From: Macrocystis pyrifera | Lineage: Eukaryota > Sar > Phaeophyceae > Laminariales > Laminariaceae | Direction: 5' to 3' | DNA: 64,000 nucleotides | Assembly (NCBI GenBank): GCA_031763025.1 | Contig: JASSKH010000001.1 | Location: 21,305,142 to 21,369,141, forward strand | Shown here: positions 1 through 9,800 of the stretch, one piece after another | Numbering within the stretch: position 1 is the stretch's first letter | Layout: every line of letters begins with the position of its first letter | Translations under genes and position numbers: made by a program | The notes under the pieces: model-generated | The model's database searches: none | What the model was told of the DNA's origin: nothing | Seen by the model: the letters and a program-made list of their open reading frames with translations, nothing else

Positions 1-643
1 GTAGTACTTACTGTAATTCTGTACCAGGCAGTACATCAGCAACAACGCGGAGAAGGCTACTACTAGTATTACTAATACGTATCCCTCAACAACAACATTG
101 GTAGGTTCGTACGATACGATATGTTTTTGGCAAATCGCGTGGCTCGTCAGGTGTGTGTTTATTATTTTCCGTATTCTTGATTCCAGTCTCTTGCCGTTTT
201 GTAGCGACAATTGACCGGGTAAATAATACCCGTTTTGCGGTTATCATTGTCGCCCTAAACAATACAAGGTACAAGTTTCACCTCCGGGAGGTGCCTAGGG
301 GAGTGCCGCAAGAGTGAAATAATACTCGTCGTATGAAATCCTGCGCACCTATTTTTTAGAACTAGTACCTGCGTCCACCCATCATTTTAACGTAAGAACA
401 CACAAATATTTTCGAGGACAGACTACTATTATTTAGGCTGTTTGCGGAATTAGTGTGGGATCACTACTACAATAATATAACATAGAGTATCGGCAAGTGG
501 ATGTATTGATCCAGATGACCCACGGCGATCGAATCAATGCGTCCGGCGTAAACGTGAGTACAAAAAAGTTGCGTGAGGTCGAGGTTGAGCCATAGTACTT
601 CGTGACCGGCTGAGTAAGGTACAGCACATACATACTGGTACAA
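1..643. other. Unique left flank, no gene recognised
   Basis: I see no recognisable gene or repeat family here. Short open frames exist on both strands but none shows a domain or splice structure. The stretch ends where the large duplicated block (copy A) begins, at an AT-rich TATATAAATACAAC sequence that is also present at the left edge of copy B near 52544. Confidence 0.5.
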
Positions 644-859
644 TATATAAATACAACTATCATTACGATTTTTGGGGTCGTGGTCACTTGCTAGCTCTTG
701 GCAGACAGACCGACTGATAGACAGCTCTTCGCAAACAGCCCTTCATCTTTGAAACAGCCGAAAAGCCAAACAACCTTTCTTCCTTCTTTGAAACAGCCGA
801 ACAGCCAAACAACCTTTCTTCTTTCTTCTTCCGCAAACTGCCAACCAATATACAGCTCT

Positions 860-1550
860 TCGCACGGCGCCTAAAAGAGCCGTCTCGCCTTCGACGAACG
901 GCATAGATAGGTGCAGCTGTCGGCGGTCAAGCTGCTGCTGTCGGTGGCGAACCTGCTGGTGCTGCAACCCCCGCCTCTCCCTTCTCCACGCCCCCTAAGC
1001 TCACCTCCCCCTCGTCGAGAGGCGCGTGGTCCTCGCCCTCTGGCAAGAGAGCGGCAACGACAAAGACCGACCTGGTGCCGGCTGTTGTTTGCGACCAGTG
1101 CACGGACCAGCACGTGGTCAAGAACTCCGCGCCTGGTGGCAAAAACGTGGCCTTCGCCACCTGCAAGGATCTCACGTGCGCTGGTGGCGGGATCATCCTG
1201 ACAAGGCAACCGACTGCGAGTTCTGTGCTCGCCCGATCAAGGAAGGGACTGTCTCGTACTCCCTCGAGACTGCTGACAGTGGTGAGTGTCGTATGTCTAT
1301 TGTGCATGCTGTATGTTGCCAGTACGTTTTTTTGGTGTTTTCAATTAATTGCCTTTTTGCATACAAACCTACGTCAACACGTTTTTTGTTTTTTTTACTC
1401 ATCCATGCTCGTTCTTTCCCCTTCGTGCGTTGCGTCGGCTCCTCTGACACACAGTGCACGCGAACGCGCACATGCACAACTGTTTGCGGGACGTGAACGA
1501 AGGAACGGAGGATTCAGCTGTCGCCGTCACCTCTGCACCGAACGACGTGA
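860..1550 (+). pseudogene. Degraded gene, zinc-finger-like exons (copy A)
   Basis: Two short coding-like stretches end at good splice donors (GTGAGT at about 1282 and 1547). The first contains CDQC and, in another frame, DCEFCARPIKEG, a CxxC-x-I-x-G arrangement resembling PARP-type zinc fingers. The second reads HANAHMHNCLRDVNEGTED. The start is a run of CTG-rich leucine codons near 911. No single frame spans the region, so this is either a multi-exon gene or its remnant. A nearly identical stretch lies at 52800-53470. Function is unknown; a DNA- or protein-binding zinc-finger protein is the most the motifs allow. The OTU-like fragment at 3060-3600 could be its 3' end. Confidence is limited because exon joins could not be verified. 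Confidence 0.35.
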
Positions 1551-1934
1551 GTGCTGCTGCTACTGTGGTGCATTTTCGGTGCATGCACACGATTTCTGTG
1601 TGTACATGTTTTGGTGACCCCACGTACTCATTTTGCTCGTTTTCGGCTGCCGCTGCTGCTGCTGCTGCTGCTGTCAGCGCCACGCCATGAGTGCTGCTGC
1701 TGCTGTGCACCTGCTTCTCCTGTGCACTCGCCGCTGCTGTAGTGCTGCTGCGTTGTTGCCGTCCTGTGCACCTGTTGCTCCTGTGCACTTGCTGCTGCTG
1801 TATGTAGTGCTGCTGCGTTGTTGCCGTACATCACGCTGGATGCGTACATATTTTCGGATCGTCAATTCCGTAGGTTTTGCGATGGCGGCATACCAGGGTG
1901 CATGCTTTTTTTCCTCCATATTTTCATATCGTTG

Positions 1935-1969
<35 letters not shown>

Positions 1970-3000
1970 ACGCTGCGGCGATTCGTTGCAGCTTCTGCTG
2001 CTGCTAATGCTGCCGCAATATCCACTGAATGTTCGTATGTACTCGGATTACTGTTTTTCTTGGTCGTTTTTGTACCCAAATGGTTCCTTTTGATAAGTGA
2101 AAAAATATTTTTGTCGTTTTGCTCCTGCCTTTTGCGTACGTACTGCAATTTCTCGTTTTTGGCTTGGTTATTTTCATATATATCGTTGCTATGCTGCTGC
2201 TGTGGTGCTGCTGCGTAGTTGCCGTACATCATGCTGCACTTGTGTGTGTACATATTTCGGTATCGTCAATGAAATTCCGTAGGTTATGCGATTGCGGCAT
2301 ACCAGGGTACATACTTTTTTTCTTCCTTATTTCATATCGTTGCTATGCTGCTGCTGCCAACGCGGATTATTCTTTTAGTTGGCCATTTTTGTACCCAAAT
2401 GTTTTTTTTTTTATACGTAAAAAAAATATTTCGGTCGTTTTGCTCCTGTATTTTGGGTACGTACTACTTTTTCTCGTATTTCGTATTGTTGCTATGCTGC
2501 TGCTGCGTTGTTGCCGTACAGCATGCGGAGGTGGGTCTATAGTGAGGTACCAAAAATACTTTTCGGACGGCCTCGGGGGTACGTACTTTTTTCTCCCTTC
2601 TTTTCATATCGTTGCTATGCTGCGGCTGCTGCTGCTCTGCTTTTAGTGCTGCCGCAATATTCACTGAATGTTTGTATGTACTCGGATAATTGTGTTTCCT
2701 GGTCGTTTTGTGGCGCTGCTGCGTTGTTGCCGTACATCATGCTGGACATGATTTGCGTGTCTATTGCACTTAAACTTGTGCGTGTGTACATATTTCTGTA
2801 TCGTCAATGATTTTTTTTGTGGCGTTGCTGCGTTGTTGCCGTACATCATGCTGGACGTGCTTTGTGTGTATACTGTACCAGGTACAGTACTACACTTGTG
2901 TGTGTACATATTTCTGTATCGTCAATGAAATTACGTACTTGCTACTTCTGCTGCTGCTGCTGCTGCTGCCGTCGTATAGCAAGCGATTACGTACTGCTGT
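1551..3000 (+). repeat. CTG-rich degenerate long-unit repeat region (copy A)
   Basis: The stretch is dominated by (GCTGCT)n runs (for example 1653-1674 and 1936-1967) and by a recurring block that starts GTTGTTGCCGTACATCATG, at about 1815, 2217, 2508, 2724 and 2832. Most blocks go on to a TGTGTACATATTTC-GTATCGTCAATGA tail; the one near 2508 diverges early. Spacing falls from about 400 to 110 bases. Flanking splice-like signals suggest an expanded intron between zinc-finger-like exons and the OTU-like fragment. Open frames here encode only low-complexity Leu/Cys/Ala or Gln/Ser runs and are not genes. The matching region in copy B is 53500-54960. Confidence 0.75.
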
Positions 3001-3036
3001 TGTGCCGCTGTAGAGTAGTACAAATAATGAACTCTG

Positions 3037-3051
3037 CCCCCCCCCCCCCCC
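3037..3051 (+). repeat. Poly-C run (15 C)
   Basis: A homopolymer of 15 cytosines lies just before the OTU-like fragment. The same site in copy B (55011-55060) has 50 cytosines, so this tract has changed length strongly since duplication. Confidence 0.9.
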
Positions 3052-3059
3052 GCCATTCC

Positions 3060-3600
3060 CTGCACGCCACTCCCGCCCCGCGCACCCTATATGTTCACTT
3101 CGACCAGGTCCGTGGCAAGTGCTGCAACTGCCGCCTGACGGACTCCACCATCAAAGACGGAGACATTATCATCAAGCGCAAAAAGACTCCCTTCCATTTC
3201 GCCTGCTCCAGGGCTTCGCGGAATTCCGAAGCAGTACGCCAAGCAGATTGTCGCCATCCAGGACGAACGAAAGGAAACAAATTGTTTCCCACATTTCCCA
3301 AAATCACGATTGTTTCTTCCTACACATATCCAACGGGTTCAACAGCGAACAGATCCACATTCTGGGCCTCCCGCCTCGTTACTACAGCATCCTGGAAGAC
3401 TATTTACATATCATGTCTCATCCAAACTCCTATGCTGGCTACATCGAAATCGCGGCCGCCCAGCAACTATACAACATTTCCATAACCGTTGTCGTTGCCG
3501 GCACTGCTGCTTTCTCTCCTGTCCCAAACCTTCCTTTAAACAACAGCCTGTATGTTGTACATCATCCACATGCCAAGCACTACACTCTCTCCCCACACTG
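3060..3600 (+). pseudogene. OTU-like / zinc-finger gene fragment (copy A)
   Basis: The first part reads KCCNCRLTDSTIKDGD followed by PFHFACSR, a CxxC...HxxC finger spaced like PARP-type fingers. Further on, another frame reads ERKQIVSHISQNHDC, then LEDYLHIMSHPNSYAGYIEI, AAAQQLYNISITVVVAG and finally HPHAKHY before a stop near 3600. That order (R-x-vv-x-I-x-N, Y-x-x-M, a G-x-x-E-I helix, I-T-V-V strand, C-terminal HY) resembles OTU-family cysteine proteases, which remove ubiquitin. The DGNC catalytic cysteine motif is not visible upstream and the two halves lie in different frames, so the piece is probably broken or lacks an intron join. Copy B (55095-55628) matches at about 97%. Confidence 0.4.
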
Positions 3601-3825
3601 ATGAAAGATGTAATACTTATTATTAGACGAATGTCATTCTTACTCTTGCGTCACCCGATCTTACGTTTCACATTACATTCATAAATAAGCGCGATTATTA
3701 CATCCTTCACCGTACACAAATACATTTAGTTTGGTTGGCTTTGGGCTATGTCGCCAACTCAGTTATATGTACACGAAACGACGGAATACCCACTCCGAAG
3801 GAAAGCCTTGTAAATATATATATAT

Positions 3826-4412
3826 ATACTCCCCCCAAAAGTATGTCTCTTGGTGCTCAGGGTAACGTCGAGATTTCACAGATAAATGCTCAAGAACAAA
3901 ACGTAGTCCGAGTACTGAGAGTATTGGAGTACCGGCGGCCAAAATATTGCGAGTACTGAGAAGGTCCAAATACTGAGAGTAATGAGAGTATGAGCATTAC
4001 CGAACCCCGAGGATACAGGTAAGTATGTACCCGAAGTAGTATCTAATCACGAAATACTTGGGAGTAAAGGCAATATGCGCAGTACAGAACCTCGAGATAC
4101 TGAGAGTATTCGCAATACATACATATATATATATTCCTCGCAAAATCATATATCGAAATACTGCCAGGCTGCTTTAAGTACTCGTCGAGTTGTCTCCAGC
4201 GAAAGTATTTTGCTCCAACTTCCACTCGTGTGGGACTATCCGGGAATGTTTTGTGATGAACGCTGGACCTGGGAATTATCGACACGGTGCACAGACGGTT
4301 GAAGTATTATAATTCATACTCGAAGTGGACATTTTGAGGGTATTTCGGTGCTGCGGCTATTGAGTCTCGTAGAAGCACTACGGACACTACTAACGGACGA
4401 AATACTGCTAGA
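3826..4412. repeat. AGTACTG/GAGTATT-rich degenerate repeat, only in copy A
   Basis: Short units of the type GAGTACTGAGAGTATT recur in degenerate form. Related units occur at about 4540-4640, 59460-59640 and 30960-31300. In copy B this interval is missing and a LINE occupies the site. No gene seen. Confidence 0.6.
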
Positions 4413-4978
4413 CTAGTTTACTCGTAGTACCCGCGGTGCAGAACTCCGAGACACTTGAAGCACAACGGGCGGTGTATCCACGACAGCAGCAGTGGCGAAC
4501 CCCGAATTAGTGCGAGCTCGAAAGTATACGCAGTAGTATCTGAAGTAGTACAGAACCTCAAAATACTGCGAGTACTCGCAGTACCTTGAGTACAAAACCT
4601 TGAAATACTGCGAGGGTTCGAAGTACCTATAATAGCAGTATTTTCTCGAACATACTTTGCGTTACTACCAAGTATTGAGAGTAGCTGTGACATGTTGAGG
4701 TACGAATTCACGCCACACGTAAGCACGCCCAAACTCTTAACCTTGAGTAAGAACGCACAACAAGTACCTTTCATAATATTATACGTTCAGAAAAGCGAGG
4801 TGGCAGTGGATGAATGTACTGGTACAAAACACGTCAGAAGTGGGAAAAAAACACACACACACAACTTTTTTTTACCATACAATTAATATACGTTCAGAAA
4901 CGCAAGGTGGATGAATGTACTGCTGTTGTAGTACAGGTACAAAAAAAGTCAAAAGTGACTTGAAAAAAGAAAAAAAAA

Positions 4979-5068
4979 AAAGCGTGGATGGTGCGAGTCG
5001 AACCTGGGAAACGAAAATTTTATCGGGAGTGCTCGTACAGCTGGCATGCCGTGTTTTTTACGCAATCT
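4979..5068 (-). other. tRNA-like sequence with Pol III-type features (copy A)
   Basis: On the minus strand a B-box-like GGTTCGACTCG is followed by CACC and then by a long T run (plus-strand A run at about 4964-4980), as in a Pol III terminator. Upstream is an A-box-like CAGCTGTACGAGC. A canonical cloverleaf does not close: the acceptor and T stems do not pair. A tRNA-derived SINE head or tRNA pseudogene is therefore likelier than a working tRNA. The same sequence is at about 59924-60013 in copy B, almost unchanged. Confidence 0.3.
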
Positions 5069-5079
5069 AAAACACATTA

Positions 5080-5520
5080 TTATCGTTATTATTATGCTTG
5101 CCTTCCGACAATGTAGCGTACTGTAGATGCCGTTTCTATATAAACCAAATATCCTTCCGTAAATCAGTTGTATCCCTCATACACCTCTCTGCCAGTCGTT
5201 TCCAAATTTCCATTCCCCACATCATTTCATTTTAGCTACCGGTATAATATATCCCATTCCTCATCAACGTTTCATCCCCAGGTCATTGGCCGCATTCCTC
5301 CGGCTTCTTCCTCTCTTCCCCAAGCGGCCTGGCGTTCCCTCTGGGCTAGTTTATACACGTGTACATATTCACGCTTTCCTACAGCAGTAGATAGAGTAGC
5401 TTGTACAGGTACGTACGACTGCATATACAGCAGCACTGCTGTAAAATGTCACGTGAGGAACGTACGTGTACTGGTCCCCCTTCAGCTGGCTCTGTAGGAT
5501 CTACCGGTCAGCAGTGCAAG
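5080..5520. other. Highly conserved duplicated stretch with a TATA-like box
   Basis: This stretch differs from 60020-60465 at only a few positions. TCTATATAAACC at about 5136 is TATA-like. The open frame at 5168-5497 (109 codons) is kept in copy B with about six replacements, but it shows no domain I recognise. Whether it is coding, a promoter region or neutral sequence cannot be decided from the bases. Confidence 0.3.
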
Positions 5521-5527
5521 GTATTCG

Positions 5528-6850
5528 GTAAATGGGTGGAAGCTTCCACTCTACTTCCAAAACTTCCATTTGGAAGTCAAAAACTTCCAAACTTCCATTT
5601 AGACTACCAGGCGGAAGTTGAAAACTTCCAAATGGAAGTTGTGGAAGTCAAAATGGAAGTTGAGGAAGTCAAAATGGATGTTGGGGAAGTCAAAATGGAA
5701 ATCGGGCAGAAGCTTCCACATTGGCTTCCAAGACTTCCAAACTTCCATTTTGACTTGGAAGTCAAAAACTTCCATTTCGAAGTCAAAAGGGAGGTTTTGG
5801 AAGTTGAATGGAGAATGGAAGTCGCGTGGTAGTCTCATAGCCGACTTCGAAAACTTCCATTTGGAAGTGAAAATAGGAGTTTTGGACTTTCAAATGGAAG
5901 TTTTTGACTTCTAAAACTTCCACTTGGAAGTAACAAACTTCATTTTGGAAGTTATAAACTTCCATTGGGAACGGAAAAACGTCCATTTAAAAGCTATAAA
6001 CTTCCGTTTTAAGTCAAAAAGGAAGTTTAGGAAGTTTTTCACTTCCAAATGGAAGTTTTACAAGCTTCCACTCATTTAATGAGGACCACCGTGGAAGCGT
6101 CGGCGGACGTAGGTGGAAGTTTCCGTTGAAATTGATGTTAAATGAAAGATAAATAAGTAAACCGTAGCCATTGGAAGTTTAATTAAAGTGCTTGGGAAAT
6201 ACGTGCAAATAAGTGGAAGTCGCGCTTGAATATGGGAGTGGTCAGAAGATTCTGCTTACTCAGATACGAGTTTCGTCGAAATAAAAGGAAAACGGAGGTT
6301 TTGGAAGCCAGACGTAAGTTGTGGAAGTTGAACGAAAGCGGATGCGAGTAGGTGGAAGTGGAAGTTACGGTTGAGTATGGAAGTGGACAGAAGATTCTGC
6401 GGACGCCGATGGAAGTTTCCTTGAAGGTAGAAGTCCAATGGAACTTCTGGACGTGAAGTGGAAGTGGGTGACAGAAGGTGGAAGAATATGAAGGTGTATG
6501 GAAGCTTAGTGGAAGCTGGACGAAGCTTCCACCGGGCATGGCCGTGGAAGCTTCCATTTTTCTTCCACTTGCTTCCACTTTGGAAACTTCCACTGGCTTG
6601 CGCTAGCTTCCAAAATGAAAAAATCCATGGACTTAATGGAAGTTTCCACTCGACTTGCAAAAATCACATTTGGAAGTCAACACTTCCAAAGCTTTCATTT
6701 GGAAGTCAAAATGGAAGTTTTTGACTTCCACAACCACTTACATTTTGAATTCCACAACTTTCATTTGGAAGCACAAAGCTTCCATTTGGTTGTCAAAATG
6801 AAAGTTTTTGGAAGTTTTTGACCTCCAAATGGAAGTTTTGGAAGCTTCCT
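5528..6850. repeat. Palindromic GGAAGT/ACTTCC satellite (copy A)
   Basis: The core ACTTCCATTTGGAAGTC and near variants recur dozens of times, so both strands read the same and the DNA can form many hairpins. 5528-6075 and 6530-6850 are dense in the palindrome. The middle (about 6085-6530) carries GGAAGT-only units. The tag ATGAGGACCACCGT follows both dense parts (near 6080 and 6872). Open frames in it code only for repeat-derived Lys/Val/Glu/Phe strings. The copy B counterpart is 60470-61757. Confidence 0.9.
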
Positions 6851-9800
6851 CTCATTTACCTGATAACAAATAATGAGGACCACCGTACTGGTGTGGTCGA
6901 GGCGTGGTCAAGTGATCGATCGAAATCTTTGACAAATTAACTTTGATAGCCGCAGTACGATCATCCATACGCGCAAGGTGTGCCCACTGCTGCTGCTGCT
7001 GGGCAGCAGGGTTGCGGTGCTGTAGGAAGCTGGAAGTAAGCACGCCATGTGCACTGCTGTGGCTGTTGTTCTGTAGGTGGTGATCCGTGCTCCGTGCAAC
7101 AACACAATAAAAATGTACAGGGATATACGTCATCCCGGGTACATACGGATAAAACAACATATCAGATATGGCAGACGGTGGAATGCGGACGGCAGGCTCC
7201 GACAAACCCAACCAACCACAGCAGCACTGCGCATATGGGTGTGTCGAACACGCACGGCGTGTGAGCATCAGCGTTGGAACGATGGGATCTGTGCATGCTG
7301 TCTGTTGTGTTCCTCGTATATGTCTGAGCTGTGTGCTCACAGCTCATGAGAACCTAGGGGAGAAACAGACAGCATGTACCGATACGTACGTACAAAATAA
7401 GGCCTCTCGTACTGAAACCAGGGAAATCGTCTTATCCTTTCCCGCCGGAAAAAACGCTTGAGCGCCCGCCACGCGCTCCAGAGTGCACAGATCGCGGCGA
7501 GACCTCGACCAATGTGTCCCGCCGGGCTTCCCGTGTCCGAGCATTTGGTGTTATTATGCCGAAAAGTGCTTCGTACGAAGATAAAAGTTGGCAAAAGTAC
7601 ATACGTATACGTATGTACTCGCACGGTTTGACATTGGGAGGGCGCGTGTCAGCGTGTTATTTAGTGAACACACTCATCTAATCTACTTTTTCAAGGGGCC
7701 ACAACCGATTATCTACTAATTTCCGCCACCCGTCGTAAATCCGCCGTTTATTACGGCAAGAGCCAGAGTGAAATAGTGCTGTTGTTCTATGAGGAAGAGC
7801 ATTGAGGGAAGCTTTTGTCACGAAACTGTGAAATGATTGTTTCCCGATGGTGTGACTGTTCCCGGCTTTGGCTCACGGTGGTCACCACTCCGACCCGAAA
7901 CCCAATCCCTAACCCTTACCAGAGGCCAACTTGGTTGATGTGCCAGCTTATTGTTGTGCTTGAATAGGCTCTATTTGCTGTTTTGGCACATCCACGAACT
8001 TTGCAACATATTGCGAATGTGTACGTCTTCCGCAATCGCTCCCGAGTTGGTCACTCAACGCACACCGTACGCACCGCTACTACTACTGAAAAACGTTGAA
8101 TCCAGCGCGTTACCGGTAGTCTCATCGGCCGATGTCCGTGAGTCCCGGTTGTCTTCTTATCCAAACGGGGATCCCCGCTTGTACTGCTGCAGGCTCAGAG
8201 GGAAATAAATAAAGGGCGAGGTTTGGTTCACCAAACCAACAACTGCCTTTTTTATGTCTGTTCACGCTCTCAGCAAAAGCCCCCCGCGCGCGATGCCTTC
8301 TTCAATGAGACAGATTGCAGCAATGTTTCGCTGTGCCTTATTCGCACCTGTGTTGCGGTGTCCACAAAAAAAATACCAGGTACATGAATTGGGCTATTGT
8401 GAAATATCGAGAACGACTGGAAGCACCTCTATACCCCTTATTATTTTCTGAAGGACATTTTGGATTTCTTGCACAACTCCAGCTGAAGTGTCGTTCTCGA
8501 CGTCTCCCGCCGTGAGAAACGCTCTTTGGCGCATTTACTACAGCGCGGCAAAGCAGCAGCAAATTCCTCTCGGGGGTACAACGTCGTCGCTGAAGTTGGA
8601 AATTATTGTTCCAGGTTTGGTTGTGGTTCTCTAAACCAGTTGTTTTTCACAGTTCATAACAAAGATTTTTCTCGAAAACCATACCAGGTTTTGGGCATGA
8701 AAATACCTTGCGAGTACTTGTAATAAAGCAGGAAATAAAAGACCGCCTTTTTATACACTTTTCGTTGATTTTTGAGACACACTTCGGAGGTCGATTATGG
8801 CGGCATTAACTTCGATCCCGGTGTTTTCTCCCTGCACACCTTCCTTGCTTCTATACACGAGCACAGGAAAAGTCCTCAACGATCTCGTCTACGTTTTCCA
8901 CCGAGACCTCGACCGTAAAGATTGTCGAAACAGGCGGCATAACTGTGCCTAGACCGAAGCTGCTATGTATAGTAGCTGTTTCCAGCTGCGGAGAACCGAA
9001 ATTATCCAAGTCTAGGAGATCCAAGCACCACCAAGCTACCGAACGGACTCTATCGTGAGTTGAGTAAGTTCTTCTGTGCGTGGGGTGTTTTTTGGGTGCT
9101 TCTGTGGGGAGCACGGTATTTGTGAAACATGTCTTGTTCGGGGCTGATAAGATCCAACCACACTTGCTACAAACTAGGCGCTATTTAATTGTTTTTTGTC
9201 GTTTTTTTTGTTTGGTGGGCAGTGCGGGTAGTGCAACACATTTGTATACCACTACAGAGCATACTCTGACCTCGATCTCCGACACAGGAACGCCAAAGTA
9301 TTTTTACCACGATGAAGAGCTTGTATGTCCGCTAATCTGCGTTGCAGGTGCCGATTCTTCGTCTACCCGAGGTCGTAGCAGCAGTATCCGCCGGCACTAT
9401 CGTTGTGCTACGAATCCGTCATTATAATAATAGTACGACAGTACCATAATATTGTGGGTAAACGCCCCCATCAGGGTAAACGCCCCGGGGCGGTGCTTTT
9501 ACTGGAAACGGGCAAATCCAGGGTAAACTTGTCCCCTCAGTACCAAAATGCGGAACAGGCCCGGGTATCATAGTAAATGATCCCCCTATCATTTTTTGGG
9601 GGAAACGCTCCGGGGCCGAGCTGGCAAGTCAATCTGAGTGTCGGAGATGGACCCGTTTCCAAAGCAAGCAAAGGAGTGCCTTGCACAGGAGCTTTTATGC
9701 CTGATATGTGGGTAGGTAAATGTTTAGCACAACAGCCGAGGGCGGCCGGGATTTGGATATCATACACCAGACTATTCTCCCCCTCCCCTGCCGGAAGGGT

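Larger units (their letters stand above)
644..6800 (+). repeat. Segmental duplication, copy A, left block
   Basis: This block recurs in the same orientation at 52544-61757. The order is conserved throughout: zinc-finger-like exons, CTG-rich intron-like repeats, OTU-like fragment, tRNA-like sequence, then the GGAAGT satellite. By eye the copies are roughly 95% identical, and the 4.9-5.5 kb part is closer still. About 580 bases (3830-4412) have no counterpart in copy B, where a LINE sits instead. The block is colinear with 52544-55870 and then 59347-61757. Confidence 0.93.

Noticed and set aside
1628-2253. Overlapping frames rich in Leu, Cys, Gln and Ser on both strands
   Set aside because: They are made by (CTG)n tracts and the repeat blocks around them. 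No frame is conserved against copy B beyond what the repeats give.
5401-5914. Charged Lys/Val/Glu repeat proteins (for example 5401-5832, 5618-5914 and 60406-60826)
   Set aside because: They are translations of the GGAAGT satellite. Several frames and both strands are open for the same reason.
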